Assembly: GCA_028284155.1 (NCBI GenBank)
Contig: JANQSF010000116.1
Coordinates: 1 to 61,580, forward strand
DNA from: Phycisphaeraceae bacterium
GTDB lineage: Bacteria > Planctomycetota > Phycisphaerae > Phycisphaerales > Phycisphaeraceae
DNA length: 61,580 bases
Direction of reading: 5' to 3'
Under the pieces are notes generated by a model. The model saw only the letters and a program-made list of their open reading frames with translations, searched no databases and was not told the DNA's origin. Position 1 is the first letter of the stretch. Every line of letters begins with the position of its first letter. Position numbers and translations under genes: made by a program. Shown in pieces: positions 9,111 to 18,367 of this stretch.

Positions 9111-9143
9111 GGAAGGTTCCAATGCTGTTTGTAATGTCGATGA

Positions 9144-9752
9144 TCAGCGGCTGTTCTTGTACTCGTTGTTCATCGACTGGATGACTGCGTCTGTGATATC
9201 CAATTCGTCGGAGTGCCAGAGCACCTTACGTACTTGGATGAGTGTGGGAATCTGTTCGGGCTTGGCGTTGCGGAAGTCGACGGGCTTTTCCTTGAACAGG
9301 ACGACGTGGTAGCCGTTGTCCTTGCCGTGACGCGCGACGGCGTCGGACAGCTTGCGGTAGAGCCGCTCGATCTGCAGGCCGCGCTCGCGGTTGAGCTTGC
9401 CGTTCTCGAAGGTCTGCCAAACGCGCAGCTCGATGGCGGCGGTTTGCAGCTCTTCGTTCTTGCGGCGCCACGCGGGCGAATCCTTGGCCAGCACCTCGAG
9501 GTCGCCTTGCAGGGCGAGAATGTGCTTGCGCTTGGCTTGTTCTTCGACCTTGAGTTTCTCGCCCTGGCTCTTGAGGTCGGCTTCGATGGCGTCTTTTTCG
9601 GCCAGTGCGTCAAAGGCCTTGGTGACGTCGATCACAGCCACGGCGCTGGGCTTGCCGGCGAGCAGGGCGTGGTTGGCGTTCGCACCGGCGAACCAGCACA
9701 GGCCCAAGGCCAGCGTGGCGACGGCGATCCAGATCTTGCGAGTGCGTGTCAT
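9144..9752 (-). CDS. skp: OmpH/Skp-family periplasmic chaperone
   Basis: The 202-aa protein has an N-terminal signal peptide (MTRTRKIWIAVATLALGLCWFA...). The mature part starts with the family signature AVAVIDVTKAFDALAEKDAIEADL and continues as a long helical, coiled-coil hairpin (about 45-150), matching the tentacle architecture of Skp/OmpH. It would hold unfolded outer-membrane proteins in the periplasm. It lies directly downstream of bamA on the same strand (196-bp gap), which fits the classical order. The C-terminal part (NGYHVVLFKEKPVDFRNAKPEQ) is the conserved beta strand region of the body domain. Confidence 0.9.
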   Translation of the reverse strand: MTRTRKIWIAVATLALGLCWFAGANANHALLAGKPSAVAVIDVTKAFDALAEKDAIEADLKSQGEKLKVEEQAKRKHILALQGDLEVLAKDSPAWRRKNEELQTAAIELRVWQTFENGKLNRERGLQIERLYRKLSDAVARHGKDNGYHVVLFKEKPVDFRNAKPEQIPTLIQVRKVLWHSDELDITDAVIQSMNNEYKNSR

Positions 9753-9948
9753 CGGGAGTTCTCCGGGGCAATAGTTCGGACAGGAGCCGGCTCAGGTCGC
9801 GGCTAAACCGACAATACGGTCGGTCCGGTTCGTCGGTTCGACCGTCTGCATCCACGGTATCACCGGGATGTTAAGGAGGCAAAAGTAGTTGGTGATTTGA
9901 GCCAAGTTGGGTGGATCACAGGGGGATGTCGTGCAGGCTGCCAATGAC

Positions 9949-12312
9949 CTATCGGATCGGCAATGCGAGGTCGAAGCTGAAGAACTGCTCCTCGTCACCA
10001 TCCGCCTTGACGATCGGTACCGCGAAATCGAGGGCGAACGGTGCTTGGCCGAGGAAGGGGATCTTGATCCGCAGGCCGGCACCCACAGCAACCCGGTAAT
10101 CGTCAAAGCCGATGTCTTCCTCAACCGTGCCCGTATCCACAAACACGACGCCTCGGATGATGTCCTGGAAGATCGGCCAGTTGTATTCCATGCCCGCCAG
10201 GAAGAGGAAGTCGCCGCCAACCGGGTCGTCGCCGACGCGGCCGGTATTGGCCTGAACGCCACGCGGCCCAACGCCGCGGAAGGCGAAGCCGCGGAACGTG
10301 CGGTGGCCGCCGGCGTAAAACCGCTCGAACAGCGGCGCCTCGCCGTCTTCGGCGATCCACGCCGTTGAGACGCGCAGGCTTAACACGGTCTTTCGGCCGA
10401 GGAAGTCTTCATCGACGGTCCAGAACTTCTGATAGCTGGCCGACAGGCTGGTGAAGTCGAACTCGCCGCCCAATGCGCCGGCCCGGCTGACACCGAAGCT
10501 CAGCTTGCTGCCACGCGTCGGGAAGATTCGGCTGTCCGTCGTCGATCGCGTGAGTGTGAAACCCAGCGACGTGATGTTGTTCTCGCCCTCGACGGCAAAC
10601 GCGTCGACGGGCGCGTCGATCTCGACATCGTTGACGTTGACGTTCTCGGCGCGGATGCTGATGCGCCCGCTCCACACGTCGCCGAATCGTTGGCCGATCC
10701 CCATCGTCCCGCCGAATCGCTCTTCATCCCAATCTTCACGCACGCGCGTGAAGTAGCGCAGGTTGGTGTCAAAGAAGAAGTCGGTGTTGAGCAGGTACGG
10801 TTCGCGGAACGACACCGAGTATCTGCTGAAGTCGTCACCGGGTTGCAGGGCGATCTGAAAAGACTGGCCCGCGCCGCGGAAGCCCCGGCCTGAGAAGAAT
10901 TCGCCGAGCGAGTCCGGCCAATCGGCGATGTCGAAGTTGCGCTGTGACAGGTCGATCGCGCCGATGACGCCGGCGTCGGAGCTGATGCCCGCGCCGAAGT
11001 TGATCCGCCCCGTATTGGCCTCCTTCACCTCGATCAGGATGTCCCGGTACTCATCGCCGGGGTCGCCCAGCACGGTGATCTTCGCTTCACTGAACAGGCT
11101 CGACTCGGTTAGCCGGCGGCGCGTCGTGGCGATGCCGGCTCGATCGAAGACGCGTCCCGGAAAGTTCCCGCGGATCTGCCGTTGAATGACCTTGTCCTTC
11201 GTCAGCGAGTTGCCGCGGATAAAGATGTTGCCGACCTTCGACGCCGGGCCTTCTTTGATCGCGACGGCCAGGTTGACCTTGGGCTCTCGCTCGTGGAAGA
11301 GCCGGTCGATCTTCACCTCGGTGTCGAGGTGGCCGCGCTTGCCGTACAGCTCGGTGATCGAACTCTGGCTGCGTCGCACGAGGTTTTCAGCGAACACGTC
11401 GCCCTCGTGCAGGTTCATGATGTCTTTGACCTGACGCTCGGGAAACTTCTTGTTGCCCTCGACCTTGATCGTGTCGATCGTGAACTGCTGGCCTTCCTCG
11501 ATGAAGAACACGACGTTCGCGTCCTTCTGGTTGTCCGACAGTAGGATGCGCCGCGCGACCTGCGCTTCGAGGTAGCCGCGGTTGCGGTAGAACGTGCGCA
11601 GGCGGGCGACGTCCTGGTCGAGCTGCACGCGACTCAACTCGCCCTTGCGGAAAATGAAGATGGCCGTCCGAGACCTGATCTGGCTGAGCAATTGGTCGTC
11701 GTCGAAGACCTTGTTTCCGCGGAAGCGGATGTCGCGGATCTGCACCAGCGGGCCTTCGATGACGCGATAAATCAGGATGCCGGAGTCGTTCAGCAGCTTC
11801 TTGTCAACGGTCACGTCGGTCAGGTAGTAGCCGCGCTGGCGGTAGGCTTTCTTGATCTCCGTCACGCCGCGATTGATCAGGAATTCGTCGATCGGGTCGC
11901 CGCCACGCAGGACGACCAGCGTCAGCAGTTCCTGGTCGCTCACCTCGTTGTTGCCAACAACCTGCACGTCGCTGAGCAGGTTCTGCTCGGTGAGGACGTA
12001 GGTCAGGATCACCGAGCCGTCCGGCTTCTTGACGATGTCAGCCCGGACCTTGCCGAATCGGCCGAGGTGGTTGATGCGGATGATGTCCTGCGAGACCACC
12101 TTCGAGTCGTAGGGCGTGCCCTTGCGTTGGCGGATCTGGTTGCGGACGAGGTCGGGGTTGACCTTCTTGAGGCCTTCGACCTTGACGTCGGCGACGGGGC
12201 TGCCGTCGAATTCCGCACCTTGGCCGAACGCTGCGGTCGTGACAAGGCCAAGACACAACACAAGCAACACCGGCTGGGCCGGCGAGGTCGGAATCGGGCG
12301 AACACGGGTCAA
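9949..12312 (-). CDS. bamA: Outer membrane protein assembly factor BamA (Omp85)
   Basis: The predicted 787-aa protein has a signal peptide, about five POTRA repeats (about 35-420, e.g. VADVKVEGLKKVNPDLVRNQI, DIRFRGNKVFDDDQLLSQI) and a C-terminal 16-strand barrel of the bacterial surface antigen family. The barrel contains GRGFRGAGQ, FYAGGHRTFRGFAFRGVGP (the VRGF-like loop 6 motif) and a final strand ending in FSFDLALPI. It folds and inserts outer-membrane beta-barrels. The frame is open to a GTG at 12378, but the TTG at 12312 has a GGAG seven bases upstream and is followed directly by a plausible signal peptide, so I prefer it. The 347-bp region upstream is shared with the divergent pdhA. Confidence 0.95.
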   Translation of the reverse strand: MTRVRPIPTSPAQPVLLVLCLGLVTTAAFGQGAEFDGSPVADVKVEGLKKVNPDLVRNQIRQRKGTPYDSKVVSQDIIRINHLGRFGKVRADIVKKPDGSVILTYVLTEQNLLSDVQVVGNNEVSDQELLTLVVLRGGDPIDEFLINRGVTEIKKAYRQRGYYLTDVTVDKKLLNDSGILIYRVIEGPLVQIRDIRFRGNKVFDDDQLLSQIRSRTAIFIFRKGELSRVQLDQDVARLRTFYRNRGYLEAQVARRILLSDNQKDANVVFFIEEGQQFTIDTIKVEGNKKFPERQVKDIMNLHEGDVFAENLVRRSQSSITELYGKRGHLDTEVKIDRLFHEREPKVNLAVAIKEGPASKVGNIFIRGNSLTKDKVIQRQIRGNFPGRVFDRAGIATTRRRLTESSLFSEAKITVLGDPGDEYRDILIEVKEANTGRINFGAGISSDAGVIGAIDLSQRNFDIADWPDSLGEFFSGRGFRGAGQSFQIALQPGDDFSRYSVSFREPYLLNTDFFFDTNLRYFTRVREDWDEERFGGTMGIGQRFGDVWSGRISIRAENVNVNDVEIDAPVDAFAVEGENNITSLGFTLTRSTTDSRIFPTRGSKLSFGVSRAGALGGEFDFTSLSASYQKFWTVDEDFLGRKTVLSLRVSTAWIAEDGEAPLFERFYAGGHRTFRGFAFRGVGPRGVQANTGRVGDDPVGGDFLFLAGMEYNWPIFQDIIRGVVFVDTGTVEEDIGFDDYRVAVGAGLRIKIPFLGQAPFALDFAVPIVKADGDEEQFFSFDLALPIR

Positions 12313-12659
12313 GCGGGCACTCCGTCGCGGTTGGGTGGACGGGGAGTTTACTGCCAATCCACCGAGTCGCCAAACCACGTCCGGTAATGGGTTTCAAACC
12401 AGGTGTCGTCATGGATTCAAAGCATCTAATGGCGTGGTCATTCGGCCATGACATTGGGCCTTACCGTCTAGTCTTGCTCTACAAAACAGGGCCTGTGCGC
12501 GCCTCAGCCCGTGTCGTGCGGCGAAACTGTTGCAGGGCGCGGGCGAGGCCCCTAAACTGTTCCGCCCCCGTAGTCGATGCGCTGGGGGCCGCTCCCATGA
12601 CCCGCCGCGGCCGACCGCCCAGGACCGGCCGGGTCGTTGACCAAGGGTAAACGAGACTG

Positions 12660-13781
12660 ATGACGACCGCGACCGGCCAAAACGAGGCCCAGGAACTGTC
12701 CGACTCGCTGGACAAGGCCAAGCTGATGTCCATGCTCCAGCGGATGCTCGTCATCCGCCGGTTCGAGGAGCGGACTGCCCAGAGCTACCAACAGGCCAAG
12801 ATCGGCGGTTTTTGCCACCTGTACATCGGGCAGGAAGCCGTGGCTGTGGGCTCGATCTCGGCCCTCCGCGACGACGATCCCATTATCACCGCCTATCGCG
12901 ACCACGGCCACGCTCTGGCCCGTGGGATGCACCCCAACTACGCCATGGCTGAGATGTTCGGCAAGGTCACCGGCTGTGCCAAGGGGAAGGGCGGGTCGAT
13001 GCACTTTTTCGACAAGCCGAACCACATGTACGGCGGCCACGCGATCGTCGGCGGGCAGGTCCCGCTGGGCATTGGTCTGGCATTCGCCATCCAGTACGAG
13101 CAGAAGCAGAACGTCGCCCTGGCTTGCTTGGGTGACGGGGCGTTGAACCAGGGGGCGTTCCACGAGGCGATGAACCTCGCCGCTATCTGGAACCTGCCGG
13201 CCATGATCGTCCTCGAGAACAACAGCTACTCGATGGGCACGCATATCAACCGCGGCACGGCCATGGCCGACGACCTGAAACAGAAGGCGCAGTCGTACGG
13301 CATTCGTTACGCCGAGTGCGACGGCATGGACGTGCTCGATGTCTACGACTGCTTCGCCCGCGAGGCCGCCGCGACGCGCGGCGCGGAAAACCCGCAGTGG
13401 GAACGCGGCGCGATCCCCGAGTACGACAAGCACGGCCGAACGCCCGGCCCGGTTTTCATCAACGTGAAGACTTACCGGTACCAGGGTCACTCAATGTCCG
13501 ACCCGCAGAAGTACCGCAGCAAGAACGAGGTGCAGGGCTACAAAGACCACCGCGACCCGATCCAGTCGTTAGTCCAACACCTGATCGAACACGGCGTCGC
13601 GACGCAGGAACAGATCGACGAAATCGACGCTGAGGCGAAACAACTGGCCAAGGACGCCGTCAAGTTTGCCAACGAGTCGCCGGACACGCCGATCGAGGAG
13701 ATGTACACCGACGTGTACGCCGAGCCGTTCGGGCCGTTCAAGCTGGGCGAGGCGCACGAGGCGTTTCGGGGTGAAGAATGA
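12660..13781 (+). CDS. pdhA: Pyruvate dehydrogenase E1 component, alpha subunit
   Basis: The 373-aa protein carries the thiamine diphosphate-binding motif beginning GDGALNQGAFHEAMNLAA and ending ENN. It also has the conserved HLYIGQEAVAVG, YRDHGHALARG, KGKGGSMH and TYRYQGHSMSD segments of the PdhA family (phosphorylation-loop region). With the E1 beta subunit it decarboxylates pyruvate and reductively acetylates the lipoyl group of E2. AAGGG lies upstream of the ATG. pdhB follows after 68 bp and pdhC after that, so the three are likely one operon. Branched-chain 2-oxoacid specificity is a less likely alternative. Confidence 0.93.
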   Translation: MTTATGQNEAQELSDSLDKAKLMSMLQRMLVIRRFEERTAQSYQQAKIGGFCHLYIGQEAVAVGSISALRDDDPIITAYRDHGHALARGMHPNYAMAEMFGKVTGCAKGKGGSMHFFDKPNHMYGGHAIVGGQVPLGIGLAFAIQYEQKQNVALACLGDGALNQGAFHEAMNLAAIWNLPAMIVLENNSYSMGTHINRGTAMADDLKQKAQSYGIRYAECDGMDVLDVYDCFAREAAATRGAENPQWERGAIPEYDKHGRTPGPVFINVKTYRYQGHSMSDPQKYRSKNEVQGYKDHRDPIQSLVQHLIEHGVATQEQIDEIDAEAKQLAKDAVKFANESPDTPIEEMYTDVYAEPFGPFKLGEAHEAFRGEE

Positions 13782-13849
13782 GTTGGTTCAACCTCGCAGT
13801 GGAGTGAGTTGAAGCAACCCGACGTACCAACGTCGATAGAGGCGATGAC

Positions 13850-14908
13850 TTGACCGCACGCAAGATCCAATATCGAGAAGCCCTCCGCGAAGCCATGGCC
13901 GAGGAAATGCGCCGCGACGAGCGCGTCTTCCTCATGGGCGAAGAGGTGGCCGAGTACAACGGCGCGTACAAGGTCAGCCAGGGCATGGTTGAGGAGTTCG
14001 GCCCGCGCCGCATCGTTGACGCACCGATCAGCGAGACGGGCTTCTCCGGCCTCGGCGTCGGCGCGGCGATGTACGGCCTGCGCCCCATCATCGAGTTCAT
14101 GAGCTGGTCGTTCTGCCTCGTCGCGGCCGACCAGATCATCAACAACGCCCCGAAGATGCTCTATATGTCGGGCGGGCAGTTCGGTTGCCCGGCTGTCTTC
14201 CGCGGCAACAACGGCGCGGGCGGCCAGCTTGGCTCGACGCATTCGTGGAGCGTCGAGAGCATGTTCAGCTCCGTGCCCGGCCTGAAGATGGCCATTCCTT
14301 CAACACCGCGCGACGCCAAGGGCCTGCTCAAGTCGTCGATCCGCGCCGAGGACCCGGTCTTCTTCCTCGAGTCCGAACGCATGCTGGGCTTCGGGGCACG
14401 CGGCGACAAAGACTTCTCCCGATACCTGCACGCCAACGGCAACGGCGGGCCGACCTGGGCGCCGCCGGCGCCCGAGGACGATGACAACTTCCTGATCCCG
14501 TTCGGTCAGGCCGAGGTCAAGAAGTCCGGCACGGACTGCACGGTTGTCGCGTTCGGCCGACCGGTTCACTTCGCCCTCGAAGCGGCGGAGCAGTTGGAAA
14601 AAGAAGGCATTGATGTCGAAGTGATCGACCCGCGCACCGTCCGCCCGCTCGACATCGACACGATTATCGAGAGCGTCAAGAAGACGCACTACTGCGTCGT
14701 CGTCGATCAGAGTTGGCCGTTCGCATCCGTCGCGGCCGAGGTGGGGATGCAGGTCTACGAAAACGCGTTGGACCACCTGGACAATAAGGTCATCCGCGTC
14801 AACAACGACGACGTGCCAGCGCCTTACTCACGCGCCTTGGAGCAGGAAGCCCTGCCCCACGCCCGCAAAATCGTCGAGGCCGTCCGCGCCGTCACCTACA
14901 ACGCGTGA
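13850..14908 (+). CDS. pdhB: Pyruvate dehydrogenase E1 component, beta subunit
   Basis: The 352-aa protein has the transketolase pyrimidine-binding domain (about 1-175, with YREALREAMAEEMRRDERV, DAPISETGFSGLGVGAAM and GNNGAGGQLGSTHS) and the transketolase C-terminal domain (about 215-345, with EVIDPRTVRPLD). The start is TTG at 13850, preceded by GAGG; the nearby ATG at 13845 is out of frame and stops at once. Compared with typical PdhB there is a charged, Gly/Pro-rich insert of about 20 residues (about 195-217) between the two domains. It pairs with PdhA to form the E1 heterotetramer. Confidence 0.93.
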   Translation: MTARKIQYREALREAMAEEMRRDERVFLMGEEVAEYNGAYKVSQGMVEEFGPRRIVDAPISETGFSGLGVGAAMYGLRPIIEFMSWSFCLVAADQIINNAPKMLYMSGGQFGCPAVFRGNNGAGGQLGSTHSWSVESMFSSVPGLKMAIPSTPRDAKGLLKSSIRAEDPVFFLESERMLGFGARGDKDFSRYLHANGNGGPTWAPPAPEDDDNFLIPFGQAEVKKSGTDCTVVAFGRPVHFALEAAEQLEKEGIDVEVIDPRTVRPLDIDTIIESVKKTHYCVVVDQSWPFASVAAEVGMQVYENALDHLDNKVIRVNNDDVPAPYSRALEQEALPHARKIVEAVRAVTYNA

Positions 14909-14921
14909 CGCCCGCACCCGC

Positions 14922-14941
14922 AGCCGCTTGCGGCTTAGCGC
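14922..14941 (+). repeat. AGCCGCTTGCGGCTTAGCGC short repeat downstream of pdhB
   Basis: The repeat lies 13 bases after the pdhB stop in the gene's orientation and belongs to the 20-bp family also found after lpxD and other genes. Confidence 0.85.
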
Positions 14942-15034
14942 GTTCCCAAACCGGCGCACGACGATTGGCGGCCCGCGCGGTCGAATCCCTATCATCCTAA
15001 AGACACACCCGGCAGGCCGCCCCGGAGTTGAACC

Positions 15035-16378
15035 ATGCCCATCCGTATCGAAATGCCGCGACTGTCCGACACGATGGAAGAGGGCACGCTGCTCAAGTGG
15101 CACGTCAAGGTCGGCGACACCGTCAAGTCCGACGACCTGTTGGCAGACGTCGAAACCGACAAGGCGACGCAGGAGCTGCGCGCGTTCGACGACGGCACGG
15201 TCGCCAAACTCGCGGCTGAGGAGGGCGCGACGTTGGCGGTGGGGGCCGTGATCATGATCTTGGCCGAAGACGGCGAGAGCGTCGAGGACGCGGCGGCTGA
15301 CATGGAGGGACAATCATCCGGTTCAAAGCCGGCCGCCGAGTCGAAGCAGGCCGCGTCCGGCGGCGGCAACGGCGACTCGACGACGGCTACGGCTGTCGCC
15401 GAAGCGCCGTCCGCGAAGGCCGCGCCGCAACAGCCCGCGACCGCGCCGCCGCCCGCCGATACGGGCACGCCCGACCGGGTTCGCATCAGCCCGGTAGCGC
15501 GCAAATTGGCCGACGAACGCGGCCTGAACATCGCCGCGATCAAGGGCACCGGCCCCGGCGGCCGCATCGTCAAACGCGACGTTGAAAACGCCCCGGCCGG
15601 CGGCACCGCCGCGCCCCCGCTCCCGGCGACACAGGGCGCGCCGACCGCCGCCAAGGCGACGCTCCCGCCGGTCGCGCTTGAGGCGAAGTCGCACCCGCTG
15701 ACCAACATGCGCAAGACGATCGCCAAACGACTCGTCGAATCGAAAACGACCGTGCCGCACTTTACGGTGACCGTCGCCGTCGCGGCCGACAGCCTGATGG
15801 AGACTCGCGCTTCGGTCAACACCGTGCTCGAATCGCAAGGCTACAAGCTGTCGGTCAACGACTTCATCGTCCGCGCCACGGCGCAGGCTCTGATGCGTCA
15901 CCCGATCGTCAACAGCATGTGGGCTGGCGAGACGATCGAGCAACACGGCACGGTCAATATGGGCATCGCCGTCGCCCTGTCGGCTGAGAAGGGCGGCGGC
16001 CTCGTCGTCCCCACGCTGCGCGACGTGCAGAACATGACGATGCAGCAGATCAACAGTGAGACGAAGCGCTTGGCGAAAAAGGCGCGCGGCACAGGCCTGT
16101 CGCTAGAAGAGATGTCCGACGGCACGTTCACGATCAGCAACCTGGGCATGTTCGGCGTCGACCACTTCGAGGCGATCATCAACCCGCCACAGGCCGCCAT
16201 CCTCGCCGTCGGCGCGGCCGTGCAACAGCCCGTCGTCCGCGACGGCCAACTCGCCGTCGGCCACGTCATGGAACTGACCGGCAGCTTCGACCACCGCGTC
16301 GTCGACGGCGCGACCGCCGCCGAGTTCCTCGCGACGCTGCGTTGGTTGCTCGAAAACCCGGCGGGCACGCTTGTTTAA
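15035..16378 (+). CDS. pdhC: Dihydrolipoamide acetyltransferase (pyruvate dehydrogenase E2)
   Basis: The 447-aa E2 protein has one N-terminal lipoyl domain (about 1-78) with the modified lysine K43 in VETDKATQEL. An Ala/Pro/Gly-rich linker is followed by a peripheral subunit-binding domain (about 148-187, RISPVARKLADERG...GTGPGGRI), a second flexible linker and the acetyltransferase core. The catalytic His420 lies in SFDHRVVDG. It transfers acetyl from E1-bound lipoate to CoA and forms the core of the complex. It is third in the pdhA-pdhB-pdhC cluster. The E3 gene (lpd) is not in this window. A small GCGTCG/CGACGC hairpin follows at 16389-16404. Confidence 0.95.
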   Translation: MPIRIEMPRLSDTMEEGTLLKWHVKVGDTVKSDDLLADVETDKATQELRAFDDGTVAKLAAEEGATLAVGAVIMILAEDGESVEDAAADMEGQSSGSKPAAESKQAASGGGNGDSTTATAVAEAPSAKAAPQQPATAPPPADTGTPDRVRISPVARKLADERGLNIAAIKGTGPGGRIVKRDVENAPAGGTAAPPLPATQGAPTAAKATLPPVALEAKSHPLTNMRKTIAKRLVESKTTVPHFTVTVAVAADSLMETRASVNTVLESQGYKLSVNDFIVRATAQALMRHPIVNSMWAGETIEQHGTVNMGIAVALSAEKGGGLVVPTLRDVQNMTMQQINSETKRLAKKARGTGLSLEEMSDGTFTISNLGMFGVDHFEAIINPPQAAILAVGAAVQQPVVRDGQLAVGHVMELTGSFDHRVVDGATAAEFLATLRWLLENPAGTLV

Positions 16379-16388
16379 CATTTAGCCG

Positions 16389-16404
16389 CGTCGCTCGCGA
16401 CGCG
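16389..16404. other. Small hairpin between convergent pdhC and a small gene
   Basis: GCGTCG and CGACGC form a 6-bp stem with a 4-base loop, between two convergent genes and with a short T-containing tail on the plus side. It may be a weak terminator; evidence is limited to the palindrome. Confidence 0.4.
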
Positions 16405-16408
16405 CATT

Positions 16409-16660
16409 TCAAGACGCCGCCAAGGTCAATTCGTCACGCTCGATCTCGACCCGGCTGACCACAAAGCCGGCGCATTCGACATTCGCGATGGCGGACCGGA
16501 TCGCCTCTTCCAGTGTGGGCGCTTCGCGATCGAACTGCACCATGGTCACACCGTCACGGGTCAGGATGCTTGCGTCGTCACACCCCGCGCCGTACAGGCG
16601 GTCGGCGTCGGCTGCGGTGAATTCGACGACTTTCAGAATGACACCAAATCCATATGTCAC
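16409..16660 (-). CDS. Conserved small protein (AGCDDA motif)
   Basis: The 83-aa protein begins at a GTG with AGAGGT a few bases upstream. It has the pattern seen in a widespread but uncharacterised small-protein family: a central YGAGCDDASILTRDGVTMVQF strand-turn-strand, then FDREAPTLEEAIRSAIANVE and a terminal strand with VVSRVEIERDEL. No catalytic residues are evident. It is convergent with pdhC and divergent from the next membrane protein. A role as a small antitoxin-like or regulatory partner is only a guess; I do not assign a function. Confidence 0.75.
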   Translation of the reverse strand: MTYGFGVILKVVEFTAADADRLYGAGCDDASILTRDGVTMVQFDREAPTLEEAIRSAIANVECAGFVVSRVEIERDELTLAAS

Positions 16661-16713
16661 GGGGACCTCTACCAGTCAGTGATGTGCGTCCTCCGAGCAA
16701 TTATACTGGCCAC

Positions 16714-17280
16714 ATGTTTGATATCGAACAAGCCCGCAGTAATGTCTATCGCATCGTCATCAAGTGGTGTGCTTGGTGTGTCGGGGTTGCGGGATTGGTT
16801 TGGAGTTATCTTGACCAAACATCCTGGAATCACGGATTGGGGTTCCTCTTGGCGTACAGCGGATTTGCGGTGGGGTTGTTTGCCGATGGTCACTCCGTGC
16901 CGCGGTCACCATGGTTTGACCCGACAACCCCCCAATACAAGCGGCTTGCCCGGTGGGTTCGTCGCATCAAATGGCTATGTCTGGCGCTGATCCTCATTGC
17001 GGTCGCGGTGGGCCGCGGATTGATACCCGTTGTCGAGTCGATCGGGATCATCGCTCTGGTTGCTGTGGGTATCTCGCTTTTGGTCGTGTACCTCATCGCA
17101 GACATCAGCTACGTTGTTGATCGTTGGCGACCAAGAGTCAAGTGGGGCATGTGCCCGAACTGCACGTATGACTTGACCGGAGCGATCGAGGCCAAACGAG
17201 AGGACTGCCCCGAGTGCGGCGAGGCGATCCCGTCCTGGATGTTCGTCATCACGCCGCGCGACGTGGTGAGAAAGCGTTAA
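16714..17280 (+). CDS. Membrane protein with C-terminal zinc ribbon
   Basis: The 188-aa protein starts at the ATG at 16714 (MFDIEQARSNVYR); the frame is open 60 bases further but the extension overlaps the divergent gene. Three or four hydrophobic segments (about 17-33, 43-60, 87-105 and 112-135) precede a cytoplasmic zinc ribbon, CPNCTYDLTG...CPECGEAI. This type of ribbon is common in planctomycete membrane proteins of unknown role. Base composition is less GC-rich than in its neighbours. No function can be assigned. Confidence 0.78.
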   Translation: MFDIEQARSNVYRIVIKWCAWCVGVAGLVWSYLDQTSWNHGLGFLLAYSGFAVGLFADGHSVPRSPWFDPTTPQYKRLARWVRRIKWLCLALILIAVAVGRGLIPVVESIGIIALVAVGISLLVVYLIADISYVVDRWRPRVKWGMCPNCTYDLTGAIEAKREDCPECGEAIPSWMFVITPRDVVRKR

Positions 17281-17313
17281 CATTCGGGCGTCGGAACGCA
17301 TAGGAATGTCTTT

Positions 17314-18339
17314 ATGCCCACCCCCGCCGTCGTCAATTACGCCGCCGACCCCCAGAGCGTCGAATTGCGTGACGTCGATCAGCCGACCATCGGTGACGAC
17401 GACGTGCTGCTCGAGGTCGCGGCCGTCGGTGTGTGCGGAAGTGACCTGCACCAGTGGACGGGCGACCACAGTTGGCCTGTCAATTACCCGGTCGTGCTGG
17501 GGCACGAGTTCGGCGGTGTCGTGCGCCAGGTCGGGGCGCGGGTCACGAATTGGCGCGAAGGCGACCGTGTCGTCAGTGAGACGGCCGCGGTCATCGACCC
17601 GGACAACTCGATGTCACGTCGCGGCCTTTACAACCTCGACCCGACACGGCTCGGGTTTGGCTACGGCGTGAACGGCGCGATGACGCGGTTCGTGCGTGTG
17701 CCGTCGCGTTGCCTGCACCGCGTGCCCGATGAGTTGTCGTTCGAGAAGGCGGCGCTGACCGAGCCGTGTTGCGTCGCGTACAACGCGGTCGCGGTCAACA
17801 CGGACATTCAGCCGGGCGATCGCGTGGTCGTGTTGGGGCCGGGGCCGATCGGGTTGCTTTGTGCGGCGGTGGCCAAACTGCGCGGCGCGGTGGTGGCCGT
17901 GGTCGGGTTGGAGCGCGACGCGGCGCGCCTCAATGTCGCGAAGCAGTACGGCTGCGAGACGATCGTCGGCGACCCCACCGATTGGGCGATGATGGCGGGC
18001 GACGGGTTGGGTGTCGAAGGCGTGATCGACGCGGCCGGCGTGTCTGCGACGTTGCAATTGGCGATGAAGGTCGTCCGCCCGGCCGGCTGGATCACGAAGG
18101 TCGGCTGGGGCCCGCAACCCATGAACGCGTCGCTCGACCCGCTCGTGCAGAAGAACGTCAAGTTGCAGGGCACGTTCAGTCACAACTGGCCGGTCTGGGA
18201 ACGCGTCCTGGCGTTGCTCGCATCGGGCCAACTCGACGTCGAGCCGATCATCGGCGGCGTTTGGCCGATTAGCGATTGGCACGAGGCGTTTGAGAAGATG
18301 CACAGTGGGGCGATTCCGAAGGCCGTGTTGCGGCCATAG
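17314..18339 (+). CDS. Zinc-dependent alcohol/polyol dehydrogenase family protein
   Basis: The 341-aa medium-chain dehydrogenase has an N-terminal GroES-like domain with catalytic zinc ligands Cys41 (GVCGSDLH) and His64-Glu65 (GHEFGG). A Rossmann domain carries the nucleotide-binding sequence VLGPGPIGLLCAAVAK. The loop that normally holds the four structural-zinc cysteines (about 90-113, VVSETAAVIDPDNSMSRRGL) keeps its length but has no cysteine. It lies upstream of an SDR and a TIM-barrel isomerase, so oxidation of a sugar or polyol (sorbitol/threonine dehydrogenase-like) is likely. The substrate cannot be read from the sequence. Confidence 0.88.
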   Translation: MPTPAVVNYAADPQSVELRDVDQPTIGDDDVLLEVAAVGVCGSDLHQWTGDHSWPVNYPVVLGHEFGGVVRQVGARVTNWREGDRVVSETAAVIDPDNSMSRRGLYNLDPTRLGFGYGVNGAMTRFVRVPSRCLHRVPDELSFEKAALTEPCCVAYNAVAVNTDIQPGDRVVVLGPGPIGLLCAAVAKLRGAVVAVVGLERDAARLNVAKQYGCETIVGDPTDWAMMAGDGLGVEGVIDAAGVSATLQLAMKVVRPAGWITKVGWGPQPMNASLDPLVQKNVKLQGTFSHNWPVWERVLALLASGQLDVEPIIGGVWPISDWHEAFEKMHSGAIPKAVLRP

Positions 18340-18367
18340 TCGGTTGTCTGGACGCGGCTAGTGGAAC

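Noticed and set aside
12313..12659. Promoters in the bamA-pdhA divergent region
   Set aside because: A weak TTGGGC/TCTACA pair is visible, but it is no better than chance and planctomycete promoter rules are uncertain.
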